From the NCBI GenBank assembly GCA_037043235.1, contig JAWRVZ010000074.1:2255501-2319500 (forward strand): a DNA stretch of 64,000 nucleotides, in the 5' to 3' direction. A program made the position numbers and the translations under genes. Positions 44,112-54,641 of the stretch are shown here, in pieces. Numbering within the stretch: the first letter of the stretch is position 1; each line of letters opens with the position of its first letter. The notes beneath the pieces are model-generated. The model searched no databases. It had not been told where the DNA came from and saw nothing but the letters and a program-made list of their open reading frames with translations. The stretch is from Rhodeus uyekii. Lineage: Eukaryota; Chordata; Actinopteri; Cypriniformes; Acheilognathidae.

Positions 44112-46505
44112 ACTTCATGGCCATTGCTTCCATTGCCGCAGCACTGACACTCCCGCAGGAGCAAGCTATCTCTAACTACCACTGCCGCAGCAGTGCCACT
44201 CCCGCAGGAGCAAGCTCTCTCTAACTACCACTGCCGCAGCAGTGCCGCTCCCGCAGGAGCAAGCTCTCTCTAACTTCCACCGCCGCAGCAGTGACGCTCC
44301 CCCAGGAGCCAGCTTCTAATTGCATCTGATATAAATTCAACTGTCAATTTATAATTGAAAGGTTTTACTCATGCTTTTTACAAACCATACTGATTTTGTT
44401 ATTTCTTGAGTGTATTTAGACGTCTGTAACCAAAGTAATTTCAAGACTCCCTTTAAGTCTATGATAAGCTTTATAAGTCTATGATATTTGTATGAACCCC
44501 TGCTCAGGGTTTATTCAAAGCCAATAAGTTTGTGAACTTTCATAAACTTTGACATTCCGATCTCCAACAGGTAAGTTTGTTTTGAAATTAAATATGTAAC
44601 ATGCATCTGATATAAATTCAACTGTCAATTTATAATTGAAAGGTTTTACTTATGCTTTTACAAACCATACTGATTTTGTGATTTCTTGAGTGTATTTAGA
44701 CGTCTGTAACCAGAGTGATTTCAAGACTCCTGAAATTGAAACTGAAAACTGAAACTGAAACACTGCACAGAACTCCCACTGCCGCAGCAGTGACGCTCCC
44801 GCAGGAGCAAGCTCTCTCTAACTTCCACTGCCGCAGCAGTGTCGCTCCCGCAGGAGCTAGCTCTCTCCAACTTCCACCACCGCAGCAGTGACGCTCCCCC
44901 AGGAGCCAGCTTCTAATTGCATCTGATATAAATTCAACTGTCAATTTATAATTGAAAGGTTTTACTTATGCTTTTTACAAACCATACTGATTTTGTTATT
45001 TCTTGAGTGTATTTAGATGTCTGTAACCAAAGTAATTTCAAGACTCCCTTTAAGTCTATGATAAGCTTTATAAGTCTATGATATTTGGATGAACCCCTGC
45101 TCAGGGTTTATTCAAAGCCAATAAGTTTGTGATCTTTCATAAACTTTGATATTCCGATCTCCAACAGGTAAGTTTGTTTCGACAGGTAAGTTCGTTTTGA
45201 AATTAAATATGCAACATGCATCTGATATAAATTCAACTGTCAATTTATAATTGAAAGGTTTTACTCATGCTTTTTACAAACCATATTGATTTTGTTATTT
45301 CTTGAGTGTATTTAGACGTCTGTAACCAAAATAATTTCAAGGGACTAAAACACTGAACAGAACTCCCACTGCCGCAGCAGTGACGCTCCCGCAGGAGCAA
45401 GCTCTCTCTATCTTCCAGCTCTCTCTAACTTCCACTGCCGCAGCAGTGACGCTCCCGCAGGAGCAAGCTCTCTCTATCAGCAAGCTCTCTCTATCTTCCA
45501 GCTCTCTCTAACTTCCGCTGCCGCAGCAGTGACGCTCCCGCAGGAGCAAGCTCTCTCTATCTTCCAGCTCTCTCTAACTTCCGCTGCCACAGCAGTGACG
45601 CTCCCGCAGGAGCAAGCTCTCTCTATCTTCCAGCTCTCTAACTTCCACTGCCGCAGCAGTGACGCTCCCGCAGGAGCAAGCTCTCTCTATCTTCCAGCTC
45701 TCTCTAACTTCCACTGCCGCAGCAGTGACGCTCCCGCAGGAGCAAGCTCTCTCTATCTTCCAGCTCTCTCTAACTTCCACTGCCGCAGCAGTGACGCTCC
45801 CGCAGGAGCAAGCTCTCTCTATCTTCCAGCTCTCTAACTTCCACTGCCGCAGCAGTGACGCTCCCGCAGGAGCAAGCTCTCTCTATCTTCCAGCTCTCTC
45901 TAACTTCCACTGCCGCAGCAGTGACGCTCCCGCAGGAGCAAGCTCTCTCTATCTTCCAGCTCTCTCTAACTTCCACTGCCGCAGCAGTGACGCTCCCGCA
46001 GGAGCAAGCTCTCTCTATCTTCCAGCTCTCTAACTTCCACTGCCGCAGCAGTGATGCTCCCGCAGGAGCAAGCTCTCTCTATCTTCCAGCTCTCTCTAAC
46101 TTCCACTGCCGCAGCAGTGACGCTCCCGCAGGAGCAAGCTCTCTCTATCTTCCAGCTCTCTCTAACTTCCACTGCCGCAGCAGTGACGCTCCCGCAGGAG
46201 CAAGCTCTCTCTATCTTCCAGCTCTCTCTAACTTCCACTGCCGCAGCAGTGACGCTCCCGCAGGAGCAAGCTCTCTCTATCTTCCAGCTCTCTCTAACTT
46301 CCACTGCCGCAGCAGTGACGCTCCCGCAGGAGCAAGCTTCTAATTTCAACTGCCGCAGCAGTGACGCTCCCGCAGGAGTAAGCTCTCTCTATCTTCCAGC
46401 TCTCTCTAACTTCCACTGCCGCAGCAGTAACGCTCCCGCAGGAGCAAGCTTCTAAATTCCACTGCCGCAGCAGTGACGCTCCCGCAGGAGCAAGCTTCTA
46501 AATTC
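44112..46505 (+). repeat. GC-rich minisatellite, 64-66-bp units, with interspersed AT-rich units
   Basis: The unit contains CACTGCCGCAGCAGTGACGC, CTCCCGCAGGAGCAAGCTCT and a CTCTATCTTCCAGCTCTCT spacer. Between 45400 and 46340 the period is 66 bp with 64-bp variants that recur every third unit, giving a 196-bp higher-order repeat (phases at 45659, 45855, 46051). The 66-bp unit keeps frame, making long 22-residue repeat frames on both strands that are artefacts. From 44320 to 45340 the short units alternate with four copies of an AT-rich block (ATCTGATATAAATTCAACTG) containing CAACAGGTAAGTTTG. Each unit has two small hairpins (CTGCCGCAGCAG; CTCCCGCAGGAG). Confidence 0.92.
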
Positions 46506-46614
46506 ATTTATCTGCCCTCCCGAACTCACATTTTCCCCCCCCTCAGCCATAACTTCGCAATTCTTTGGGGGGTCATCAAAATCTTAGCGGCTGTCCGACT
46601 AGGTTGCAATTTTT

Positions 46615-46733
46615 GGGGGAGTGCTCCAGGTTCGGGCTAATACCGAGCTCGGAGCCCTCTCCTCGGACAGCTCGCCAAATACGCTTACCATCCATTGCTC
46701 CTGAATCATTCGTAAGTGTGAACTCGTGAAATG
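46615..46733 (+). repeat. Split direct repeat B1
   Basis: 119 bp starting GGGGGAGTGCTCCAGG and ending CTCGTGAAATG, identical to B2. It overlaps the first five bases of A2 (AAATG). Confidence 0.9.
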
Positions 46734-46888
46734 ATGTTTTATTAACAAAGTTCGGGAGGAGCACGTTCAAATGATTAATACAATCAACACGTCATCAGCA
46801 ATTACTCCTCATCCTATCAGCAGGAGAGGAAGTACGTATATATAGACACGTTTGACTCACCTACAGCTCTTTGACATTTTTCGGCATC
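46729..46888 (+). repeat. Split direct repeat A2
   Basis: 160 bp, identical to A1, directly joined to B1. The B1/A2 junction reproduces the sequence expected where the two element ends meet in a circle. Confidence 0.9.
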
Positions 46889-46942
46889 CCTCCACCACCC
46901 CAACTCCTCACACTTAATTGTTCCTATCAAAGTCAGGATACG

Positions 46943-47061
46943 GGGGGAGTGCTCCAGGTTCGGGCTAATACCGAGCTCGGAGCCCTCTCCTCGGACAGCT
47001 CGCCAAATACGCTTACCATCCATTGCTCCTGAATCATTCGTAAGTGTGAACTCGTGAAATG
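46943..47061 (+). repeat. Split direct repeat B2
   Basis: 119 bp, identical to B1. Its end at AAATG is the inferred right boundary of the element. 47062-47600 beyond it shows no gene. Confidence 0.9.
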
Positions 47062-47609
47062 TTTTTGTTGTGAAAACGATCGTTGCTGCTCTGCATCGCA
47101 CACGATTCTCAGAGAGTGTTACAATAACAAATATCATTTAAAATACAGTTTAACAACAAGTAACTTAGCCTGCATTAATGGAATCTATTAATTAAAATTA
47201 TTAAAATGTTCATGTTGTTGATTTAAAAGACTATTGTCTTGTCTATGTCAAAATTGACTGTTTCTTAGCAGAAGCTTAAACAAAACGTTCTCTTTTGTCT
47301 TCGTCATTTTGTTCAGCTGTTTCCTAATTAGTTCCCTTTGCTTGTTCCATGTATTTAAATTCCATGTATTCCTGAGTTTTCCTTAGCTTTTTATCTGCTC
47401 TTGTTTGTGTTAGATGTTGCATTTATGTTCACCTGAGTGTTTATGTAACGGATCAAATGTGCTACCACTTGCTACATTTATTTTCATGTACGGTCCCTTT
47501 AATTGCACTCCATTCGCCTAGATTTGGCGGTATAATTAATTGGTTCCGGTGGGGTCATTTAGATTTGCACCAGCCGAGAGTGTAAATGGCTGTGGCATTT
47601 TTGTAAATG

Positions 47610-47611
47610 GC

Positions 47612-47651
<40 letters not shown>

Positions 47652-47656
47652 TATTG
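47610..47656. repeat. A-run and TA microsatellite
   Basis: A run of about 17 A followed by (TA)n of about 26 bases. 47656-47806 shows no gene. Confidence 0.95.
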
Positions 47657-47806
47657 TATTAACTATATCACGTTGTATGGACTACTATTGACACATATAT
47701 GAGTGTTTAGAATTATTTTGAATGATGTTGGAGCCACTATGTATTGTAATATTAAGTTTAATGTCCCCTTCATTAAAGAGCATGTGCGAAGGTGATATTC
47801 CAAACC

Positions 47807-48186
47807 TGTCACGGAATATAAATGGGAGAATTCACGTGCAGGCACAATGATATTTTAATAACAGAAATAAACAAACACACAAAAGAAACACCCACGAGGG
47901 GGAAAATGGTAACTTAAACATAATAACAAAACTCTCAATAAACATAAACAAACCGGAAGATCGGGGAACCGTACACACAGGAAACACAAGCATGGCCGAC
48001 AACGAAGCAACGCCGGACAGCAAACACTGAGGGCTATTTATAAGACACATGATGGAAGGTAGTGATGAGAGACACCTGGGCATGATTATGGGAAACAAGG
48101 AGGCTAATGAGACAATCACACGAGAGAGACAGCAGTGCCACGGTTCTGTCCACTAAAACACTGGAAACAGAGACAGAACCATGACA
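47807..48186 (-). mobile_element. Solo LTR, 380 bp, with perfect 5-bp TSD
   Basis: On the minus strand it starts TGTCATGGTTCTG and ends CCGTGACA. AAACC flanks it on both sides (47802-47806, 48187-48191). A TATAAATAG promoter-like box (near 48035) is present in the right orientation. The size, TG...CA ends and 5-bp duplication fit an LTR; no internal region is present. Related to 13988-14462. Confidence 0.78.
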
Positions 48187-48209
48187 AAACCTAACCACTG
48201 CTGCTCTGT

Positions 48210-49710
48210 GTTATTAACAGAATAAAATAAAAAGAGATCTTGAGAGTGATTTGGTGGAGATCTGGACCGGGGGCGCCGCAGTATGAATGATCTAAAAGCC
48301 GTTGAGCACGCCCTCGCCCTCTTGAACCTCGAGACCACTGCCTCGACAGAGGTCCCAAAAAGTTCCCGAGGCGAGACCGGTGCATCGAGAAGGAAAGCCC
48401 TCTCCCCTTTCCCGATGTCTGCCAGGTTCACCCAAAGATGTCTCTCCGTGACTACCATGACGTGATGGAGATGTCTCTCTGTGACAGCGAACGCTGTCTG
48501 TTTGGTAGCACAGTGAGCCAAATCCGTAGTGCGGCGCAGCTCAGCCACCGCGTAAGCAAAGAGCCCCTGGCCCTGATCCAGGTCTTTAAGCAGAACAGCC
48601 TGGTAAGCCTGCAGCACTGCCATAGTGTGCAAGCCGCCCCAGCCTGACCCACCGCTGCGTACGCCCTACCGTTCAACTGCGACATTTCACGCATCGGTTG
48701 CGACGGCAGGGAGGGCGCCTTCAACGCGGATGCCTCGCCCGCAAGCATCTCTTAGACCTGAGGCATACTAATGTAGCCATAATTCCGTGCGTCTTCCACA
48801 TCAGCATAATTAGACTGAGTGGGAAAAATCCACGTGGAATATGACTTCTCCCATAATCTCCGCAACTCAGTGTGGAGATCAGGGAGAAAAGGAAGGGTCA
48901 AACGAGGATGACATCCATGGCTCGCCAGGAAGCATTCATCTAATCGGCCACGATGGGGGGTGGTCGGCTCTCACTTACATGGCAAATCAAGCCGCTCAGT
49001 GGCGCGCACCATAACTGACAGCAACTCGTCATACGCGGGGCAAGAGGGATGCGAAATCTCTAAGGAATCTTCGATATCCGCATCCTCCCGCCTGTCTTGA
49101 CTCGAAGAGAGTGACGCGTTTCCCTCGAGAAGTGTGCTTGCATCGTTCTTCGATGGCTGGGAAACACTAACCCTCTCTAGCCTCTCGGAGAGATCCATCT
49201 GCAAGCCCTAGGAGCGCCGGTTCCCGCCCGCCTCAGCTAGAGCAGAACCGGAACCCCCCAGTGCAGACGGGTGTCCCAATTCCCCCCAAAAAAGGGACAA
49301 ACGCGAGTGCAACTTTCTCAGCAGGAAATGACTACAATGCGCACACACAGCTCCCTCGAGAAACGAGTGTGCATGCTCTTCCCCAAGACACAAAACACAC
49401 ACATCGTGAGTGTCATCTGGTGTCAGAAAATGCTCACACGGATGAACACAGCGACGATAGTTGCATTCCTCACTGCCCATCGTGACAAACAATCACAACA
49501 AACAAGCTTGTCTCCTGAAGATAAAAAGAGGATGACTTACGGTTCGGGTGCTCCTTTATACCTGCAGCCACACCCGTAGTGACGTCATAGGCAGCTGCCG
49601 GCCATTGTCAAGTTAATTGCCGTGATTAGATGATTACTTCAGACACCTGTCACACCGAAGGTATTCCCCAAAGTGACCCCTAGGGGACACAGCATAGAGT
49701 TCCTTTTCAA
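48210..49710 (-). mobile_element. DIRS-like copy 3 (second family), leader and gag
   Basis: Minus strand: terminal part 49655-49710 (CCCCTAGGGGAC palindrome and AGTTCCTTTTCAAAAGGAACT-like end), leader 49530-49655 almost the same as 59140-59330, then gag pieces to about 48210. Pol is absent; the left side meets a solo LTR at 48186. Distinct from copies 1 and 2 but with parallel Gag architecture. Confidence 0.65.
48230..49492 (-). pseudogene. DIRS-type Gag-like protein (second family)
   Basis: N-terminal frame (49208-49492) has DVCVLCLGEEHAHSFLEGA and VCAHCSHF, a C-x2-C-L-G-x2-H-A...C-x2-C zinc-binding-like start. Next (48971-49204) MQMDLSERLERVSVSQPS and PAYDELLSVMVRATERLDLP. Then (48230-48632) MAVLQAYQAVLLKDLDQGQG, AVAELRRTTDLA, TERHLWVNLADIGKGERAFL, LDAPVSPRELFGTSVEAVVS. 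Middle part has frame breaks near 48750-48970. Basic Arg/Ser tail. Confidence 0.65.
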
Positions 49711-49767
49711 AAGGGAACTACAGATAAACACAAGCAGCACATTAACAAGAAAGTACATAAAACAGAT

Positions 49768-49769
49768 GG

Positions 49770-49818
<49 letters not shown>

Positions 49819-49820
49819 CA
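49768..49820. repeat. CA microsatellite
   Basis: (CA)n of about 40 bases followed by a short (AT)n. 49820-50330 contains no gene. Confidence 0.95.
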
Positions 49821-50329
49821 CTGTGTTAATGATTTATTCCCTTTTTCTCTTTTGCCTTGTCTTGCCTTCCCTGCTTCTTTCCATCCTGTGCTGTGCCGAG
49901 TCTATTATCTATATTTAATCATAAGGATGTCTCATTTTCATTCTGTTAATGATGTGTCCTTTCTTGAATCAATGAGACATGCTTTGTGAAGTGTTCCTGG
50001 ATTATGAACATAGCTGCATGTTGCTAATGATGCTGTATTGAAACAATCCTTTCTTTCATTACAATGTCATTATGAAAAGTGTCTCCTGTTCTGTGAGTTG
50101 TGATTTTGCTCATACCATATACAAAAAGATTAAAACAAAGAAAATGAAAATGGGGGGTTGTTCAAAGTCATGAACAAACGTTCTTACAGTAACATTAATA
50201 GAAGAAAGTCTCCAAAAGTCGCCAATAACTCCAGATAAAGTCGCTAGATTTGTCTCTAGTTGCTTTTGGGAAACATTGTCGCTGGAGTGGTCTGAAAACT
50301 CAGTAAATATATCAACAAAGATGCTATGT

Positions 50330-50636
50330 TGGCAACACTGAACGGCGCTACGCAGAGGCTGGTGGGAGCGATGCTGACCAATAGGAGAGCACAGCAGGAT
50401 GCTGCAGCGAAAGCTAGCGTCCGAGCCGGGAGACTGCCAATGGGAGAGCGGGATGATTGGTGCGAGTTAATGGGTCAGTGGCGCGTGAATTTCAAAACAA
50501 AACTTGGAAATCGTCGCCTCGGCCGAGATTTCTTTTTTCGCATCTCGATCATTTTGTCGTTACTCGGGCGAAAACCCCCCCTGAAATCTTTTAACGTATG
50601 CCGAACTTTTCGTACGTAGCGTCGCAGTTCTACTGT
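50330..50636. mobile_element. Truncated relative of the 2218-3004 TIR element
   Basis: Shares GGAGCGATGCTGACCAATAG (here with changes), TCGCATCTCGATCATTTTGTC, and the CGAACTTTTCGTACGTAG end motif followed by TTCTACTGTA. The left TIR is missing and the right TIR decayed (GCGTCGCAG instead of the clean TIR). No coding region is present. 50640-50885 holds nothing recognised. Confidence 0.65.
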
Positions 50637-50890
50637 ACATTGTTTACAGAATTTTCAGAGAATGTTTAAAAGTAAGTTCCAATAATGTTTACAAAATAAT
50701 ACAATTTCATGTTACCAAAATATATAAATATATAATACGTTTAGAACGTTCAATGAACATTCCGGATTCTGGTAGAACCAGAACCAGAACCATCATCATC
50801 AGCCTTTGCCTGTTTTATTCTGTGATAATCTTGAGTAAACTTTGGCTGTTCTTCTGATGCTTTGTCTGAGTATTTGTTTGGGGCTCACAG

Positions 50891-51750
50891 ATGGAGCTTG
50901 CCGAAAGGCTGGAGAAGGTTAGAGGTTCCCAGCCGCCGGAGGCTGACGCGAGCGAGCTTCTCGGGGGGAGCGCGCCTTCGCCTTCTTCCTCGCGGGAGAG
51001 CGCGCTCCCCGCGGATCAAGGCGAGCGGGAGATTGCGTTCAGTGAAAATCTTTCTGAGCATTCCTCCCCGCCTGTCCCGCGTATGACGAGCTGCTGACGG
51101 CTGTGACTCGCGCCAGTGAGCGGCTCGATATGCCGGGGAAGCGTGAATCAGCTGACCGCCCGTTCGGTCGCTGGGATGAACGCTTCCTCGCGAGTCTCAA
51201 GCATCAGCCGCATATGCGGTGGCAGATCAAGCCGGTGCAGTCCTGCACACCATGGCGGTGTTACAGGCTTATCAGACAGATCTGTGTAAAGACCGGGACC
51301 AAGGCCAGGGGCTATCAGCTGAGGCGGTGGCTGAGCTGCGCCGCACTACAGACCTGGCTCTCCGCGCCACTAGCAAACAGCTTTTGCTTTGGTCGCTCTG
51401 TGGCGACCATGGTGGTTGTGGAGAGGCACCTCTGAGTGAACCTGGCTGACGTCGGGAAGGAAGAGAGAGAGTTCCTTCTCGATGCGCCAGTCCCGCCTCA
51501 TGAGCTCTGGGACCTCTGTCGAGGCAGTGGTTTCGAGGTTCAGGGAGGCGAGGGCGCGCTCAGTGGCTTTCAAGTCTTTCATACCATGGTGCCCAGGGCC
51601 CAGGTCTCAGGCCACGCAGGGGCTGGCTCCTCCAGATCTCAGGATCTGTTCCCCTAGTCGCAGTTATTCCAGCGGTGAGCGTAGCAGGCCTCCGTTCCTC
51701 CGTCCCTCTCGTTCCTGGAGGCAGAGCGTCGTCAGGCCTCCTCTCTGAGG
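50891..51750 (+). pseudogene. DIRS-type Gag-like protein (second family, plus strand)
   Basis: Frames: MELAERLEKVRGSQPPEADA, SERLDMPGKRESADRPFGRW, HTMAVLQAYQTDLCKDRDQG, AVAELRRTTDLALRATSKQL, NLADVGKEEREFLLDAPVPP, then a basic SRPPFLRPSRSWRQS tail. They parallel copy 3 segment by segment. Frame breaks near 51095, 51240, 51430 and 51510. The zinc-binding-like N-terminus is missing upstream. Confidence 0.65.
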
Positions 51751-51809
51751 GGAGTCGTAGGCCTCCGCTTTTGGTATTCAGGAGTAAAAGAAAAAAAAAA
51801 AAAAAAAAA

Positions 51810-53210
51810 AGCCAGGGCGTTGTCAGGCCTCCTCTCTGAGGGGAGTAGTGGGTCCCCGCTCTTGGTACTCAGGAAAGCGTTAGCTCCACCCAGAGCTTCA
51901 CAAGCGCACGGAACGTTGTCAGGCCTCCTCTTTTAGTAGAGTCTGCCCACTTTCGGCGAGGCCTCCGTTCCCCCGAGCTCCGCCCGGCCTATGTGAGCTA
52001 GAGTCGGTGGCCCCAATGGGGCCCCCTCGCCTAAGCCTGTGGTGTAAAGAGGAGTGTTGGGGCCGATGCCTTCACTCCTGAGCTCGACCTGTAGAGGGCG
52101 TAGTAGGCCTCCTCTCATCACGAGAGTTTTCTTTACTGAGGCCTCCGCTCCACGGAGCTCCGCTACGAGCGTCGTCAGGCCTCCTCTCTGAGGGTAGTTG
52201 TAGGTCTCCGCTCTTGGTGTGGTAAGGCTGCTGCGCTTGGCCTTCACCCTAGAGCTTCGTAAGCCCAGGGAATGTTGTCAGGCTTCCTCTTAATAGTAGA
52301 GTCGGCTGCCTTTCAGCGAGGCCTCCATTCCCCTGAGCTCCGCCCGGGCTATCTAAGCTGAGTCGGTGGCCCCAATGGGGCCCCCTCACCTAAACCTGTG
52401 GTGTAGAGAGGAGTGTTTGGGCTGAGACCTTCACTCCTGAGCTCAACCTGTAGAGGGCGTAGTAGGCCTCCTCTCATCACGAGAGTTTTCTTTACTGAGG
52501 CCTCCGCTCCACGGAGCTCCGCTACGAGCGTCGTCAGGCCTCCTCTCGGATGGGAGTTGTAGGTCTCCGCTCTTGGTGTGGTAAGGCTGCTGCGCTTGGC
52601 CTTCACCCTAGAGCTTCGTAAGCGCAGGGAATGTTGTCAGGCTTCCTCTTAATAGTAGAGTCGGCTGCCTTTCAGCGAGGCCTCCATTCCCCTGAGCTCC
52701 GCCCGGGCTATCTAAGCTGAGTCGGTGGCCCCAATGGGGCCCCCTCGCCTAAGCCTGTGGTGTAGAGAGGAGTGTTTGGGCTGAGACCGCCACTCCTGAG
52801 CTCAACCTGTAGAGGGCGTAGTAGGCCTCCTCTCAATATGAGAGTCTTCTTTACTGAGGCCTCCGCTCCATGGAGCCTGCTATAAGCGTCGTCAGGCCTC
52901 CTCTCTGAGGGGAGTTGTAGGTCTCCGCTCTTGGTGTGGTAAGGCTGCTGCGCTTGGCCTTCACCCTAGGGCTTCATAAGCGCAGGGAACGTTGTCAGGC
53001 TTCCTCTTAATAGTAGAGTCCGCTGCCTTTCGCCGAGGCCTCCGTTCCCCTGAGCTCCGCCTGGGCTACATGGGTGTGCTAGAGTCGGCGGCTCAAGTCG
53101 AGCCCCCTCGCCCCGCCTGTGGCGTAAGAAGGAGCATGTTGACTAACACCCTCGCTCCTGAGCTCATTCTGCTAGGTCTTTGCGAGATGAGCAAGGTCTT
53201 CCTGTGTGTT
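51810..53210 (+). repeat. Tandem array, ~359-bp unit, about four copies
   Basis: Markers recur with steps of 358-359 bp: TAGGTCTCCGCTCTTGGTGT at 52201, 52560 and 52918; GGCCCCAATGGGGCCCCCTC in each unit. A first, diverged unit begins near 51811 after a 21-base A-run. Each unit contains several GAGGCCTCC or AGGCCTCCTC half-repeats, so a shorter ancestral period is likely. Long minus-strand frames here (51933-52247, 52349-52606) are repeats of each other, not genes. Confidence 0.85.
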
Positions 53211-54636
53211 TGGTAACTCACGGTATCCTTGCTCCCCCAAGCTGTGGCTGGGGTATGACTCCCTCCGAGTCTCCTCGCTAGTGGCCTGGAGTACACTGTG
53301 ATAACAGCACTATAATTGTCCTGTGCACCGTCCCGGTTCACGAGTGAACTTGGGCAGCCCTCCAGGTTTGGAGGGTCTGCACTGTTGCTTGCTGTTTCCT
53401 GTGCTTGGCTTACTAGACCCTAGCAATAGGGTCAGTGTGTGAGGGCCCTGAGAATCCGGTCGGTGTGCCTTCCCTGCTCGCCGGAGCTCCACTCAGTTGG
53501 TTTAGGGGAAGTGGCTCTAGCAGAGCCCCCTCTAGTCGCTCCTGAGTGTTCAAGTCGTGTTTACGTCTGAGCTCCTGAGGAGCCTAGTTGTAGAAAAGGG
53601 GTAGGTGTGAGCGGCTTGCTCCTTTCTCTCTGAGAGTTGTCCCCTTGCAGGTGAGCTCCCGCTCCCCTATGCTCCCTCAGGCACTTTCTGCGAGTCGTCG
53701 GCTTCTCTTAAGCCTCCTTCTCACTGCCTGGGGTCTGAGAGGGCACTACTTCGCTCTCTGAGCTCTCTACGGCTATCCTCCTCTCCGTGGCGTCGTAGGC
53801 TTCCTCTCGTTACGAGAGTATTCTCTGCCGAGGCATCCGCTTCACGAAGCTCCGCTCGGCGACCTTTAGCGAGTGGTAGGCGAGGTAAAGTATTCCTGCC
53901 TCCTCTGGTCGGTTGATGCGTAGGGGTGTCGTCAGGCCTCTCTGAGGAGATCGGGCCTCCACCCCGTGAGACCCCGCTACGCTCTGAAGTACAGGAGTTT
54001 TTTTTGGCCCTCTCATCTTGAGAGTGTACCCTTCGGGAGGTTGGCCCTACTTCTCTGAGCGAAGCGATGCTGCACCTCAGTTCTTGCCTGAACCCAAACG
54101 ACTTGGGTCGGCGCGAGGGCAGTGGAGTCACCCTTGACTCCCGAACTGGACTTGGCTGTCGAGCGTTGTCAGGCCGACGACTATGGCCTCCGCTCCGGTG
54201 AGCTCCGCTTGTAAGAAAGTGGTTCCGCTGAACCCCCTTGCTGTCCACAAGCGTTGAGTGCTGTTCCCCTCTACGCTCTAGAGGAACAGCTGCAAAGTGC
54301 TGGCTGTGTGCCCAGCCGCTCTTAGAGCTCAGTAGCGCCTAAACGTGTAGACCTAGCAGTTGCGGCTCTAGGTCTTCGCTTTGCGGGTTCAGTCCTGAGT
54401 GGAGTGGCTCCTGCACTCCCTCGGACTCTAGATCGAGCGTGCTTGGGCCTCGGCTCTGGTTCCTTGAGGCCTCCGTTCTCTAGTAGCCCGACCCGGGTCA
54501 CTGCAGGTCACGGGACAGTTCCCCTGGGGGTCTCTGACTGATGGTTTTACCTATTAAGTGCAGTCACGCCCTTCAGCATGGCGGCGTTGGTATTTCGTTC
54601 CCCAAAGCGACCCCTAGGGGACGCAGCATAGAGTTC

Positions 54637-54641
54637 CCTTC
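54637..54641. repeat. Target site duplication, left copy (CCTTC)
   Basis: Five bases CCTTC immediately left of the left LTR; the same five follow the right LTR at 59029-59033. Joining the flanks over one copy gives a short palindromic run like other DIRS ends here. Confidence 0.88.

Larger units (their letters stand above)
40708..47061 (+). mobile_element. Ngaro/PAT-like YR retrotransposon with split direct repeats
   Basis: Terminal organisation is A1 (40708-40867), internal region, B1 (46615-46733), A2 (46729-46888), 54-bp spacer, B2 (46943-47061). A copies and B copies are identical by eye. The pentamer AAATG is found at the A1 start, the B1/A2 junction and the B2 end, as expected if a circle with joined ends recombined into a short core. 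A recombinase remnant (43090-44063) has an HSFR box. Gag and RT were not recognised; a hAT-like fragment and a large minisatellite fill much of the interior. It is probably non-autonomous now. No target duplication is expected or seen. Confidence 0.72.
50890..54641 (+). mobile_element. DIRS-like copy 4 (second family), plus strand, with tandem array
   Basis: Gag pieces (50891-51750) are followed by a ~359-bp tandem array and a diverged GC-rich tract, ending at 54570-54641 with the same CCCCTAGGGGACGCAGCATAGAG-type terminal sequence as copy 3, in the opposite orientation. An LTR retrotransposon was inserted at 54641/54642, and terminal sequence resumes at 59034. RT and recombinase are not recognised. 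Sequence 53210-54560 is open in patches on the minus strand but shows no family motif. Confidence 0.6.

Noticed and set aside
45529..46455. Long overlapping open frames on both strands with 22-residue repeats
   Set aside because: They arise because the 66-bp minisatellite unit is a multiple of three and lacks stops; there is no start context, splice signal or family motif.
44112..46505. Regular repeats that could be taken for a CRISPR array
   Set aside because: Eukaryotic context, units directly abut or have conserved spacers, and no unique spacers or cas genes occur.
51933..52606. Minus-strand frames sharing MKAKRSSLTTPRAETYN
   Set aside because: They are the same tandem unit read twice, without coding evidence.
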